Of a stretch of 64,000 bases of DNA, positions 19,287 through 28,171 are shown piece after piece. Made by a program: the position numbers and the translations under genes. Source of the stretch: Gallionella sp. Lineage in GTDB: Bacteria; Pseudomonadota; Gammaproteobacteria; Burkholderiales; Gallionellaceae. The notes under the pieces were generated by a model. That model worked only from the letters and a program-made list of their open reading frames with translations. It did no database searches and was not told where the DNA came from. Position 1 is the stretch's first letter. Each line of letters opens with the position of its first letter. The stretch is from positions 1 through 64,000 of the forward strand of contig JAHFRA010000015.1 of assembly GCA_023259035.1 (NCBI GenBank). The letters are read 5' to 3'.

Positions 19287-19961
19287 TTATATGAGCCCTT
19301 TTTCCGCAAACGAAAGCACCTGCCCAACCGCCACCACAAAGTGATCCAACACGCGCACGTCCACCAACCCCAATGCCTGCTTGAGTGCGGTGGTGAGATG
19401 CTGGTCGGACTGGCTCGGTTCGGCCACACCGGATGGGTGATTGTGGGCAAGGATCACGGCAGCGGCATTGTACGCCAGCGCGCGCTTGACCACTTCGCGC
19501 GGATACACGCTGGTCTGGCCGAGCGTGCCGTGGAATAACTCTTCCGAGGCGATTACGCGATGCTGCGTGTCGAGAAACAGCACCAGAAATACCTCCTGCT
19601 GACGCCCGCCGAGCAGGAGCTGCAAATAGTCGCGCACCGCACCCGGTGAGTTGAGCGCATCGCCATGCTGCATCTCCTCTTTCAATGCGCGCTGCGACAT
19701 CTCCAGCACCGCTTGCAGTTGCACGAATTTCGCCTGCCCCATGCCGTGCATGCCGCAAAAATCCTTTTCGCTGGCGGCGAACAGTTTGGTGAGGCTGCCG
19801 AAGCGCGTCAGCAGGCCGCGCGCCAAGTCCACCGCGCTCTGCCCGGTCACGCCGGTGCGCAAAAAGATCGCCAGCAACTCGGCATCGGAAAGTGAGGCCG
19901 CGCCCTTCTGCAACAACTTCTCGCGTGGTCGCTCGAATTCTGGCCAATCGGTGATCGCCAT
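19287..19961 (-). CDS. radC: RadC-type JAB-domain protein
   Basis: 224 aa from the ATG at 19961, with GAGG upstream. The N-terminal helix-hairpin-helix-like region (about 1-100, including [15 protein letters not shown]) is followed by the JAMM metalloprotease-like domain with the motif [14 protein letters not shown] (His-x-His-x(7)-Ser-x2-Asp). Once thought a repair protein, the cellular role of RadC is still unsettled. It diverges from coaBC, and a GTAGCGTGCGC palindrome lies in the shared promoter region. Confidence 0.93.
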   Translation of the reverse strand: MAITDWPEFERPREKLLQKGAASLSDAELLAIFLRTGVTGQSAVDLARGLLTRFGSLTKLFAASEKDFCGMHGMGQAKFVQLQAVLEMSQRALKEEMQHGDALNSPGAVRDYLQLLLGGRQQEVFLVLFLDTQHRVIASEELFHGTLGQTSVYPREVVKRALAYNAAAVILAHNHPSGVAEPSQSDQHLTTALKQALGLVDVRVLDHFVVAVGQVLSFAEKGLI

Positions 19962-19986
19962 AACCGCCTCACTTTCCTGTAAATGC

Positions 19987-20045
19987 GTAGCGTGCGCTGT
20001 GCGCACGACAACACGACCCTAAACCGTGCGCACAGCGCACGCTAC
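19987..20045. repeat. GTAGCGTGCGC palindromic repeat, copy 2
   Basis: Same arms as copies at 7671-7726 and 31251-31312 with an unrelated spacer. It lies between the divergent radC and coaBC starts, so it may affect their promoters. Confidence 0.75.
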
Positions 20046-20125
20046 CGATGAAACGATACTTTTGATTTCCCCCGTCACACCCTCCCATCCTATCGGGGCA
20101 GTTTCTTGATAAGATGCGCGGCATT

Positions 20126-21322
20126 ATGACCCAAGAACCGACAAGACGTATTGTGCTCGGCATCACCGGCGGCATCGCCGCCTACAAGGCGGCGGAATTG
20201 CTGCGCCTGCTGGTGAAGCAGGGCGTGGAGGTGCAGGTCGCGATGACCGAGGCGGCTTGCCGTTTCATTACGCCGACCACGATGCAGGGATTATCGGGAA
20301 ATCCGGTTTTCACCGACCAGTGGGATGCGAGCATGCCGAACGGCATGGCGCATATCAACCTGAGCCGCGCCGCCGATGCGATTCTGATCGCGCCCGCAAG
20401 CGCCGATTTCATCGCCAAGCTGGCGCATGGCCTGGCGAATGACTTGCTTTCCACATTATGTCTGGCGCGCAATTGCCCGCTGATTGTCGCTCCGGCGATG
20501 AACCGCGAGATGTGGCTGAATGCCGCGACGCGGCGCAACATCGCGCAACTGCTGGCCGACGGCGTACAGGTGCTCGGCCCGGATTGCGGCGTGCAAGCGT
20601 GCGGCGAGGAAGGCATGGGGCGAATGCTGGAGGCGGAACAACTGGCGCAGGGTATTGCGGCGTTCTTCAAGCCCAAACGGCTTCTTGGCACAAAAATCCT
20701 GATCACCGCCGGGCCGACCTACGAGGCAATCGATGCGGTGCGCGGCATCACCAACCGCAGCTCCGGCAAGATGGGTTACGCCATCGCGCAGGCCGCGCTG
20801 GAACAGGGCGCGGAAGTGGTGCTGGTGTCTGGCCTGACCGCGCTCGTCAAGCCGCAGGGCGCGCAAGGCGTGGATGTGGTGAGCGCCGCACAGATGTTTG
20901 ATGCGGTAAAACAACGTGCCGGGGATTGCGACATTTTCATCGGCGTGGCGGCGGTGGCGGATTACCGCGTCGCGCAGCCGAGCGAACAGAAAATCAAGAA
21001 AAGTGCTGGCACGCTCACGCTGGAACTGGTGCCCAACCCGGATATTCTGGCGTACGTCGCCAGCCTGCCGAAGCCGCCGTTCTGCGTGGGCTTTGCCGCC
21101 GAGAGCGAGAATCTCATGGAATATGCCGAACAAAAACGCCGCGCGAAAAAACTGCCGCTGCTGGTGGGGAATCTCGCGCAACAGGCTATCGGTAGCGACG
21201 ATAACGAGCTGGTTTTGTTCGATGACAGCGGCAGCCATGCCTTGCCGCACGCCGACAAACTGACGCTGGCAAGGCTATTGATGCAGCACATTGCACAACG
21301 TTACGAAGGAGCAAGTAAATGA
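20126..21322 (+). CDS. coaBC: Bifunctional phosphopantothenoylcysteine decarboxylase/synthetase
   Basis: 398 aa. Makes 4'-phosphopantetheine precursors for coenzyme A. The N-terminal flavoprotein CoaC half (about 1-185) has [16 protein letters not shown] and the substrate clamp PAMNREMW. The C-terminal CoaB half begins at [18 protein letters not shown] and includes [11 protein letters not shown] and the CTP-binding region. An ATG 12 bp earlier is possible but gives a non-conserved extension. The stop overlaps the dut start by 4 bp (ATGA), a common coaBC-dut pairing. Confidence 0.95.
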   Translation: MTQEPTRRIVLGITGGIAAYKAAELLRLLVKQGVEVQVAMTEAACRFITPTTMQGLSGNPVFTDQWDASMPNGMAHINLSRAADAILIAPASADFIAKLAHGLANDLLSTLCLARNCPLIVAPAMNREMWLNAATRRNIAQLLADGVQVLGPDCGVQACGEEGMGRMLEAEQLAQGIAAFFKPKRLLGTKILITAGPTYEAIDAVRGITNRSSGKMGYAIAQAALEQGAEVVLVSGLTALVKPQGAQGVDVVSAAQMFDAVKQRAGDCDIFIGVAAVADYRVAQPSEQKIKKSAGTLTLELVPNPDILAYVASLPKPPFCVGFAAESENLMEYAEQKRRAKKLPLLVGNLAQQAIGSDDNELVLFDDSGSHALPHADKLTLARLLMQHIAQRYEGASK

Positions 21323-21792
21323 AACATGCCGCCCCAACAAAACACATCGCTGTGGATGTAAAAATTCTCGACCCGCGCTTGCATGCAAACATACCCGGCT
21401 ATGCGACTGCCGGTTCGGCTGGAATTGACCTGCGCGCCTGCATCGATCACAACATGGTAATTCAGCCCAAACAGTGCGAACTTATCCCCAGCGGCATCGC
21501 CATTCACCTGAACGATCCCGGCTATGCCGCAATGATTCTGCCGCGCTCCGGCTTGGGGCATAAGCACGGCATCGTGCTGGGCAATCTGGTCGGCCTGATT
21601 GATTCGGACTATCAGGGGCAGATTTTCGTATCGCTGTGGAACCGCAGCCAGATTCCCTTCACGCTGATGCCGATGGAACGCATGGCGCAATTGGTCATCG
21701 TGCCGGTGATGCAGGCGAAGTTTAATATCGTGGAAGAATTTCCGTTGAGCGAGCGCGGCAGCGGCGGGTTCGGCAGTACCGGCAAGCATTGA
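21319..21792 (+). CDS. dut: Deoxyuridine 5'-triphosphate nucleotidohydrolase
   Basis: 157 aa trimeric dUTPase. Hydrolyses dUTP to dUMP, keeping uracil out of DNA and feeding thymidylate synthesis. The five family motifs are present: motif 1 [10 protein letters not shown], motif 2 PRSGLG, motif 3 [13 protein letters not shown], motif 4 [11 protein letters not shown], and the flexible C-terminal motif 5 [10 protein letters not shown]. Length is close to E. coli Dut (151 aa). Coupled to coaBC by ATGA overlap. Confidence 0.96.
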   Translation: MKHAAPTKHIAVDVKILDPRLHANIPGYATAGSAGIDLRACIDHNMVIQPKQCELIPSGIAIHLNDPGYAAMILPRSGLGHKHGIVLGNLVGLIDSDYQGQIFVSLWNRSQIPFTLMPMERMAQLVIVPVMQAKFNIVEEFPLSERGSGGFGSTGKH

Positions 21793-22069
21793 TTTTGGAA
21801 AACTGCTATCCGCAAATGTCGGGTTTAAACCAGACCCGCGAATTACCTTCAAGCGGCAGTTAATTATCGTCGGCTTTGCCGGGCGCAGGGAGTCGCCAGC
21901 CCTCATCCTAACTTTCCCCAAGTTGCAAGTTACCCGCGACAGCTGCCAAGACTAATTCCGAGCTTCAATTGTCCAGACTTGTTTCACATTTGGAACGGGT
22001 TGATTTTGGACTTTACCCGGCCAGCGGTGCTATGCTTTGCCATACCAATTGAACCTAGGGGGAGGAATC

Positions 22070-23086
22070 ATGGCACTGATGGATTTCGTCAAGAAGCAGT
22101 TCATAGACATCATTCACTGGACGGAAGAAACGGATGGTGTGTTGGCTTACCGTTTTCCGATGCAGGATTTTGAAATCCAGAACGGCGCCGAACTCACCGT
22201 GCGTGATACCCAACAGGCGATGTTTGTGGACGAAGGCAAGATCGCCGATGTGTTCGGGCCGGGCAGGTTCAAGCTGACGACACAAACCCTGCCGGTGCTC
22301 ACCTACCTGAAGAACTGGGACAAGCTGTTCGAGTCCCCGTTCAAGTCGGATGTTTACTTCTTCAGCACGCGCATCCAGCTCGACCGCAAGTGGGGGACAC
22401 CCAACCCCATCACCATCCGCGACAAGGATTTCGGCATGGTGCGCTTGCGTGCCTTCGGCATTTATTCCTACCGTATCCTCGACCCCAAACTGTTTTACCA
22501 GCAAATTTCCGGCACGCGCGCGAGCTATACCACCGAGGAGCTGGAAGGCCAGTTGCGCAACACCATCGTGTCCGGCATCAGCGATATTTTCGGCGAATCC
22601 GGCGTGCCTTTCATCGATATGGCGGGCAACCAGGAAGAGTTTGGCCGCGCGCTCAAGGCCAAACTGGAACCGGTGTTCACCAATTTCGGGCTGGGGCTGG
22701 AAACCCTGATGGTGCAGAACGTCTCGCTGCCGGAAGAGTTGCAAAAGGCGCTGGATGATCGCATCGGCGTCAATATCATGGGCGGCATGCAGGGCTACAC
22801 CCAATACCAGGTTGCCAACGCGATTCCGCTGGCCGCGCAGAATGAGGGCGGCCTTGCCGGGCTGGGTGCGGGTGTAGGTGTGGGTTTCGGCGTCGGCCAG
22901 CAGGTGGCGCAGGCGCTGGGGCAATCGCTGAACCCGGCGCAAAACGTGGCGCAACCAGCCGCGGCGGTTTCTTCCGATGATGTCATGGCGACGCTGGAAA
23001 AACTGCACGGCCTGATGACCAAGGGCATCATCAGCAGTGAGGAATTCGAGGCCAAGAAGGCCGACCTGCTGAAGAAACTTACCTGA
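22070..23086 (+). CDS. SPFH-domain protein with C-terminal SHOCT motif (YdjI-like)
   Basis: 338 aa from the ATG at 22070, preceded by GGGGGAGGAATC. The N-terminal three quarters match the SPFH (virion-core/YdjI-like) family, beginning MALMDFVKKQFIDIIHW. There is no obvious membrane helix. A Gly-rich stretch (GLGAGVGVGFGVG, about 260-285) links to a C-terminal SHOCT-like helix pair (LEKLHGLMTKGIISSEEFEA). SPFH proteins scaffold membrane-associated assemblies. It heads a four-gene plus-strand cluster with DUF4178, a small protein and DUF350. Confidence 0.82.
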   Translation: MALMDFVKKQFIDIIHWTEETDGVLAYRFPMQDFEIQNGAELTVRDTQQAMFVDEGKIADVFGPGRFKLTTQTLPVLTYLKNWDKLFESPFKSDVYFFSTRIQLDRKWGTPNPITIRDKDFGMVRLRAFGIYSYRILDPKLFYQQISGTRASYTTEELEGQLRNTIVSGISDIFGESGVPFIDMAGNQEEFGRALKAKLEPVFTNFGLGLETLMVQNVSLPEELQKALDDRIGVNIMGGMQGYTQYQVANAIPLAAQNEGGLAGLGAGVGVGFGVGQQVAQALGQSLNPAQNVAQPAAAVSSDDVMATLEKLHGLMTKGIISSEEFEAKKADLLKKLT

Positions 23087-23140
23087 TACTAACGAGCGGC
23101 AACGCTTGCCATGAACCCGGATTATCCGCTAGGTGTTTAT

Positions 23141-23269
23141 CGTTCCCATGCTCCGCGTGGGAACGCAGCTTGTGATATTTTCTGTATTGCGAAAATGTGC
23201 ATGGCGTTACTCTTCCAGCAATCACCGCAGAGCGGTTGTAGATGCGTTTCCACGCGGAGCATGGGAACG
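23141..23269. repeat. Inverted pair of CGTTCCCATGCTCCGCG repeats
   Basis: A 25 bp palindromic unit (23141-23165) and its inverted near-copy (23245-23269) flank about 79 bp. A third copy is at 63182-63206. The pair fills the gap between the SPFH and DUF4178 genes and could form a long stem in the transcript. It may be a small MITE. Confidence 0.65.
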
Positions 23270-23292
23270 ATAGAGCGGGCGGCAACGCTGTA

Positions 23293-25242
23293 ATGAAGAC
23301 GGCCAACTGTCCAACTTGCGGCGCGCTGGTAACGTTCCGCTCCACAGCTTCGATCCTGGCGGTGTGCGAATATTGCCGCAGCACGCTGATCCGCCATGGC
23401 ACCGATGTCGAAAATATCGGAAAAATGGCGGAGCTGCTGGAAGATGCTTCACTGATCCAGATCGGTACCGAAGGCCAATACCGTGGCACACATTTCGCCG
23501 TGGTCGGGCGCATCCAGCTGCAATACCCCCAAGGTTTGTGGAACGAATGGCATTTGCTGTTCGATAATCAGCGCAGCGGTTGGCTGAGTGAAGCCAATGG
23601 CGATTACACCGTCACCTTTCTCGCCAAGGTTCCGGAACCATTGCCCGCACTGGCCGACTTGAAGGCGGGCATGACCGTGACACTGAACGGAGATCCATTC
23701 ACGGTTACTGACATCGAGCACGGCAAATGCATTGCCGGCGCAGGAGAGCTGTTGTTCAAGGTGGGCGCCGGTTACGACGCGCCTTCCGCCGATCTGCGCT
23801 CCGCCAGAAATTTCGCCTCCATCGATTACAGTGAAGAAATCCCGCTGTTGTTTCTCGGCGCATCGGTCGATTTCAAGGACTTGAATTTCGCCAACCTGCG
23901 TGATGCCGCGCAGGCCGGGGTGGGGAAAATAAAGCTCAATGCGATTCAATGCCCATCCTGCGGTTCCACTATTGAAATTCACGCGCCCGGCATTCTGCGT
24001 GTCACCTGCGGCGGTTGCCATGCGCTGATCGGCGCGGAAAATGAAAATCTCAAAATACTGGAAAAATTTGCCGCCAAACAGATAGCTGACCCGTTCATTC
24101 CGCTCGGTTCCGAAGGCAGGTTAAACGGCGTGGTCTATCGTGTCATCGGTTTTCTGGAGCGGTTTGGCAAGAGTGATGGTGTGGAATTCAGCTGGGACGA
24201 ATACCTGCTGCATAATCCTGCCGAGGGTTTTCGCTGGCTCACCGAATATGACGGCCACTGGAATTTTGCCTGGCCGACCAACGCCGCTCCGGCAAATAGC
24301 ACCACCCCGCAAAGCCAGCGCGCATTGCTGTATGACGGGCGGATGTACCGGCACTATGAAGAGAGCGAGGCCGGCGTGCGCTGCGTGTTGGGCGAATTTT
24401 ACTGGCGCGTCAGCACCGGCGAAGTGGTTACGATCAATGACTACATCGATCCGCCTTATGTGTTATCCGAGGAAAAAAACGACAACGAAATCACCTGGAC
24501 GACAGGCGAGTATATCGAACCAGAAGCGGTGAAGGCAGCCTTCGCCATTACCCGTTCCATGCCCACCCAGCGCGGTGTGGCACCCAATCAGCCCTGGCCG
24601 CAAGAGGCAGGTTACCGCAAGGTATGGCGCTCGTTCTGGTTGGTCAGCCTGCTTGCTTTATCGATACAAATAATCAGTGCCTTGATGGCGGATAACCGCA
24701 CCATATTCAGCGACACCTTTAACCTGCCTGCCGGCAACAGTGAAGCGATCACCACGCCGGTATTTGAAGTTACCGGGCGCACCGGCAATCTTCATATTAT
24801 CAATCATACCAATCTTGATAATAGCTGGGCATTTCTCGGCATGGAACTGGTCGAGCGCGACAGCGGGAAAGTCTATGCGGTGCATCGCGAGGTGAGCTAC
24901 TATAGCGGCTACGACAGCGATGGTCACTGGTCGGAAGGCAGCACCAGCGACGATGCCGAGATTGCCAAAGTACCGCCCGGGCATTATTTGTTGAGCATTG
25001 ATGCGGAAACGCCTGCTGTGCCCGGTCGCGCGGTTAACACGCAACTGCAAATCCGGCGCAACGTGCCCAACTGGCATAACTTTTTCATCGTTGAAATTCT
25101 GCTCTTGCTGTTCCCGTTGATTTACTGGTGGCGGCGCGCCAGCTTCGAAGCCAAGCGTTGGGCAGGCAGCGAATACGAGGTAAAAGGGCCGGGGGAAAAG
25201 ATTTCTTCCCTGCTATCGGATGGAGGTGATGACGATGACTGA
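23293..25242 (+). CDS. DUF4178 protein with zinc ribbons and two membrane segments
   Basis: 649 aa from the ATG at 23293; a longer start at 23242 would reach into a repeat. Two zinc-ribbon-like units occur: CPTCG...CEYC (Cys 6, 9, 25, 28) and CPSCGSTIEI...CGGCHALIG (about 220-245). DUF4178 beta domains follow each ribbon (about 55-200 and 260-400). A hydrophobic helix at about 440-460, an exported-looking beta region and a second helix near 600-620 come next. The tail is Asp-rich. Function unknown; families of this type accompany SPFH and DUF350 genes. Confidence 0.8.
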   Translation: MKTANCPTCGALVTFRSTASILAVCEYCRSTLIRHGTDVENIGKMAELLEDASLIQIGTEGQYRGTHFAVVGRIQLQYPQGLWNEWHLLFDNQRSGWLSEANGDYTVTFLAKVPEPLPALADLKAGMTVTLNGDPFTVTDIEHGKCIAGAGELLFKVGAGYDAPSADLRSARNFASIDYSEEIPLLFLGASVDFKDLNFANLRDAAQAGVGKIKLNAIQCPSCGSTIEIHAPGILRVTCGGCHALIGAENENLKILEKFAAKQIADPFIPLGSEGRLNGVVYRVIGFLERFGKSDGVEFSWDEYLLHNPAEGFRWLTEYDGHWNFAWPTNAAPANSTTPQSQRALLYDGRMYRHYEESEAGVRCVLGEFYWRVSTGEVVTINDYIDPPYVLSEEKNDNEITWTTGEYIEPEAVKAAFAITRSMPTQRGVAPNQPWPQEAGYRKVWRSFWLVSLLALSIQIISALMADNRTIFSDTFNLPAGNSEAITTPVFEVTGRTGNLHIINHTNLDNSWAFLGMELVERDSGKVYAVHREVSYYSGYDSDGHWSEGSTSDDAEIAKVPPGHYLLSIDAETPAVPGRAVNTQLQIRRNVPNWHNFFIVEILLLLFPLIYWWRRASFEAKRWAGSEYEVKGPGEKISSLLSDGGDDDD

Positions 25243-25259
25243 GGCCAAGATGGTGTGTC

Positions 25260-25400
25260 GTGTTTAAAGTGATTTCCATTGCCAGTCACGCCGCGTTGCT
25301 TGCCTTCTTCATCTACCTGCAAGCCAACGGCACGAGCATGCTCGGTTCCGACGAAGAAAAACCGCGACCCGGCGGGCAGCACAATACCTATCACAAATGA
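25260..25400 (+). CDS. Small membrane-associated protein (46 aa)
   Basis: GTG-started frame of 46 codons between the DUF4178 and DUF350 genes. The N-terminal half is a single hydrophobic helix (VISIASHAALLAFFIYLQAN) and the C-terminal half is charged (SDEEKPRPGGQHNTYHK). No close ribosome site is obvious, so start choice is uncertain. The position, strand and tight fit (17 bp before and 16 bp after) favour a genuine operon member. I do not recognise a family. Confidence 0.55.
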   Translation: MFKVISIASHAALLAFFIYLQANGTSMLGSDEEKPRPGGQHNTYHK

Positions 25401-25416
25401 CAGACAGGAGATTCAC

Positions 25417-25635
25417 ATGGAACTAGTGATCAAAACTGAATGGATCGTCAATGCCTTCATCTTCTCTTTGCTCGGCGTCACGATGTTCTGGATATCCTTC
25501 CTCGTGATCGACAAGCTCACCCCATACAACCTGTGGCAGGAGATCGTCAAGGAACGCAATCAGGCGCTCGCCACCGTGGTTGCCGCCATGTGCATAGGCA
25601 TTGCCATCATCGTGGCTGCGGCGGTGCATGGTTGA
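25417..25635 (+). CDS. DUF350-like small inner membrane protein
   Basis: 72 aa from the ATG at 25417, preceded by AGGAGA. Two hydrophobic helices (about 8-32 and 50-70) are separated by a short polar loop containing DKLTPYNLWQEIVKERNQAL. The loop and A-x-x-V-A-A-M-C-I-G pattern are typical of DUF350. Proteins of this type are found with SPFH, DUF4178 and spermidine-synthase-like genes; biochemical role unknown. Last gene of the cluster. Confidence 0.75.
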   Translation: MELVIKTEWIVNAFIFSLLGVTMFWISFLVIDKLTPYNLWQEIVKERNQALATVVAAMCIGIAIIVAAAVHG

Positions 25636-25636
25636 G

Positions 25637-25810
25637 CTATTGGTCCCACACCAGATGTTCCGCTGCAATCATTGTGATCTCCCGACCGGGTTCATTCACG
25701 CGCTGATCCAGCGATAACAGGACAGTCAGCAGTTCCATTTGTCCGTCGACGAAATCGGCTAACCAGCCCGTTCCCTGGTATAGGCAGTTCAGCCCTATGA
25801 TTGTCTCCAA
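25637..25810 (-). pseudogene. Possible short gene or gene remnant of unknown family
   Basis: A 57-codon frame from a TTG to a TAG lies in the gap before the methyltransferase gene. Its translation looks protein-like (TIIGLNCLYQGTGWLADFVD, MELLTVLLSLDQRVNEPGRE) but there is no ribosome site, and the open frame extends upstream without a start codon. I do not recognise it; it may be the tail of a deleted gene. Confidence 0.3.
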
Positions 25811-25851
25811 GTGTGGCTGGCGCTGTATTGAAGTAGAGTAAAAGGATTGAC

Positions 25852-26574
25852 ATGAATGCGAGCGAAATGCGTATTGCCGACCAAAATATTTGCCTCGTTG
25901 CCGACGAGGGAAAAATTATTGATGAACTTCTGCCACTTGAGGGTGCAAGGGTGCTGGAGCTCGGCTGCGGAAAGGCGGAGAAGACCCGCCTGATCGCTCA
26001 AAAGGCAGCAGTTGTTCTTGCTCTGGAAGTGGACGAAATTCAACTCGCGAAGAACAGGGCGATCAAGGAGCTACCGAACGTCAGTTTCGAGCATGGTGGT
26101 GCTGAAAAGATTCCTGCTGCTGATTCGAGCTTCGACTATGTTTTAATGTTCAAGTCCCTGCATCACGTACAGGCCGAACTGATGGACGACGCATTCTCTG
26201 AGATCCGGCGGGTGCTGAAGCCGGGTGGGATTGCCTATATTTCGGAGCCAATCTACGCGGGAGATTTCAACGAAATCCTGCGGCTCTTCCATGACGAAAA
26301 AGTGGTGCGTGAGGCCGCTTTTGCTGCGGAGGTGAGAGCGGTTTCAACGCGTCGGCTAGCGCTCGTCACACAGAAGTTTTTTCTGCAACCGATGCACTTT
26401 GAGAGCTTTAGCCAGTTCGAAGAGCATGTTCTCAAAGTGACTCATACTGACCACAAGCTATCGCCAGAACTCTTCGAAGAAGTACGCCTGAAATTCAACA
26501 AACACATGACATCCGATGGGGCAAATTTCTCCATGCCGCTCCGCGTCGATCTGCTCAGAAAAGACGGCTCATAA
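25852..26574 (+). CDS. Class I SAM-dependent methyltransferase
   Basis: 240 aa. The SAM-binding motif I VLELGCGKAEKT is at about 34-45 and the acidic motif II LEVDEIQL follows. The UbiE-like motif DSSFDYVLMFKSLHHV gives a family of small-molecule methyltransferases (Methyltransf_11), substrate unknown. AAAGGATTGAC precedes the ATG. It does not obviously belong to the upstream DUF350 cluster (216 bp gap holding a gene remnant). No gene follows on the same strand until 28172. Confidence 0.82.
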   Translation: MNASEMRIADQNICLVADEGKIIDELLPLEGARVLELGCGKAEKTRLIAQKAAVVLALEVDEIQLAKNRAIKELPNVSFEHGGAEKIPAADSSFDYVLMFKSLHHVQAELMDDAFSEIRRVLKPGGIAYISEPIYAGDFNEILRLFHDEKVVREAAFAAEVRAVSTRRLALVTQKFFLQPMHFESFSQFEEHVLKVTHTDHKLSPELFEEVRLKFNKHMTSDGANFSMPLRVDLLRKDGS

Positions 26575-26590
26575 CCGCACGTCACCAGCC

Positions 26591-26747
26591 CGTTCCCGTG
26601 CAGCCCGGATAATTAGCCTGTTCTCAAAGCACCAATGACCGGTTTCAGGAAGACAGTTGCAGAAATTGAAGTTCGGCCATTGGTGGACGCCTAAACAAAC
26701 GTCTGCTTTCTGGCTCTGAGTATCGAGGGGCGAACAGCAGGGGTGTG
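26591..26747. repeat. Diverged dispersed repeat, copy 1 (downstream of HDOD gene)
   Basis: A 30 bp block ending in CGAACAGCAGG (26718-26747) matches 25 of 30 bases with 27843-27872. A shorter block at the other end (26591-26613) resembles 27779-27801. The copies therefore flank the HDOD gene in the same orientation. Confidence 0.45.
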
Positions 26748-26794
26748 TCAAAACCAGACACTGAATTGAGATTCGGTACAAGTATCTGCTTGTG

Positions 26795-27625
26795 TTATGA
26801 AAGCATCTCGCGTGCAGCACGAAGTTCTTTGTCAAAAATATCAAAAAATTTCTGGCAAGTTTCCTGGCTAATCCATAGCCGTTTAACTGCTGCAATATTA
26901 TCCCAATTGATCATGTTGGCAGTTACCCTGTTTAACATATTCGCTACCGTAACGATATCAGCATAGCTGGCACGGGAACTATCTGTTTCACGAAGTAAAT
27001 CTTCATGCGCAATGATGACCTCAATCAATTCAATTGGGAACTCCCAGGCATGTAAGAGCTTTTCACCAATCTGCGCTCTGAATTTTCTTACCAGTGTGCC
27101 GAGCGTGGCATCATCCAAATCGGAAATCATTTTCTCGGCATGAAGGCACAAAGGCAGAGTGCCAATGTCGTGAACCAAGCCGGCGAGCATAGCCTGATCG
27201 GGATTCAAGTGCTTCTGATTTTTCGCCAATACATAGCTGATTGCCGCCACTTCGCGGCTGTGTTCCCAGAATTCCGCCAGATGTTTTTTGATAACCGGGT
27301 GGTTGGTATTCGAGAGCCTGGCCATCGTTATCGTAAGCACAAGATTGCGTAGCAACTTGAAGCCTAATCGGGATACGGCTGCCATGACACTGACAACTTT
27401 CGGTTTGTCGCTGTAGGCGGCGCTGTTGGCAGTCTTGATTAATTGCGCAGCAATAACTGGATCACTGGCCACAGCCAAAACGATTTGATTGGCGGAAATA
27501 TTGATGTCGTCTAGCATCCTTTGAATTTTTATTGCCGAGTCTGGCATCGTTGGCAATACCAACTCGTTATTCTCGATTGCCAAGTAGATCTGGCCAATAA
27601 CGGAAACTGCCCGAGTTTGATTCAT
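26795..27625 (-). CDS. HDOD-domain signalling protein
   Basis: 276 aa consisting almost entirely of one HDOD domain. The helical metal-free HD-like core contains LVLPTMPDSAIKIQRMLDD, ASDPVIAAQLIKTANSAAY and the LVHDIGTL segment, which keeps the HD pair. Proteins of this type act in chemotaxis, motility or stress signalling. An AGGAG ribosome site precedes the ATG. It stands alone on the minus strand and is flanked by two copies of a diverged repeat. An inverted repeat about 72 bp upstream may be an operator. Confidence 0.85.
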   Translation of the reverse strand: MNQTRAVSVIGQIYLAIENNELVLPTMPDSAIKIQRMLDDINISANQIVLAVASDPVIAAQLIKTANSAAYSDKPKVVSVMAAVSRLGFKLLRNLVLTITMARLSNTNHPVIKKHLAEFWEHSREVAAISYVLAKNQKHLNPDQAMLAGLVHDIGTLPLCLHAEKMISDLDDATLGTLVRKFRAQIGEKLLHAWEFPIELIEVIIAHEDLLRETDSSRASYADIVTVANMLNRVTANMINWDNIAAVKRLWISQETCQKFFDIFDKELRAAREMLS

Positions 27626-27696
27626 GATTTAAGTGCTCCTAATCTGCCTAATTCCTATAGGTTGTTCACTTTGTACACTCATTTCGTTGAGGTGGG

Positions 27697-27730
27697 TATA
27701 TGCCGAAATATATAGGCACTTTGGCATATA
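27697..27730. promoter_or_regulatory. Inverted repeat upstream of HDOD gene
   Basis: Arms TATATGCC (27697-27704) and GGCATATA (27723-27730) surround an AT-rich 18 bp centre, about 72 bp upstream of the HDOD start. It could be a regulator binding site; no family is assigned. Confidence 0.35.
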
Positions 27731-27778
27731 TGAATCCCAACGTATTGGGTGTATGGTGCAGTTCATATTCGCCAGCGA

Positions 27779-28171
27779 CCTCTTCCGTGCAGTCTGAATA
27801 AACTACTTGAGCGCAAAACTCGGATAACTGCTATCTGGCGGTGGGTATCGACGGGTGAACAGCAGGAATGTGCCGATTGCCGTCCTTGGCGAAGTTCAGG
27901 TTCCATGCAACTTGAATGAGTTACCAGAACACGAAATCTCAGTGACCGCTTCACGCCCTGAATGCAAAACACCGTAACAGTTTACGCGCAATCCGGAACG
28001 GGAGTCTGTTGCCCCATTCGCGCGATATACCGCCAAAACTCTTCGCTATTCTGGGTATTGGAATGGCGCTAAATCAGGATAATGGTATTAACGTGCTGGG
28101 CGTTTATGGTTTATGGAATCGGGTAAAGCGCCAATCGCACAAAATTTTTCTGGAGTTTCGTAAAACATATT
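27779..28171. repeat. Diverged repeat copy 2 and upstream region of the chemoreceptor gene
   Basis: The gap 27626-28171 holds the HDOD promoter side, the second copy of the repeat (blocks at 27779-27801 and 27843-27872) and about 300 bp of AT-richer sequence before the chemoreceptor start. I saw no credible open frame and no clear sigma-28 promoter in it. Confidence 0.4.
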
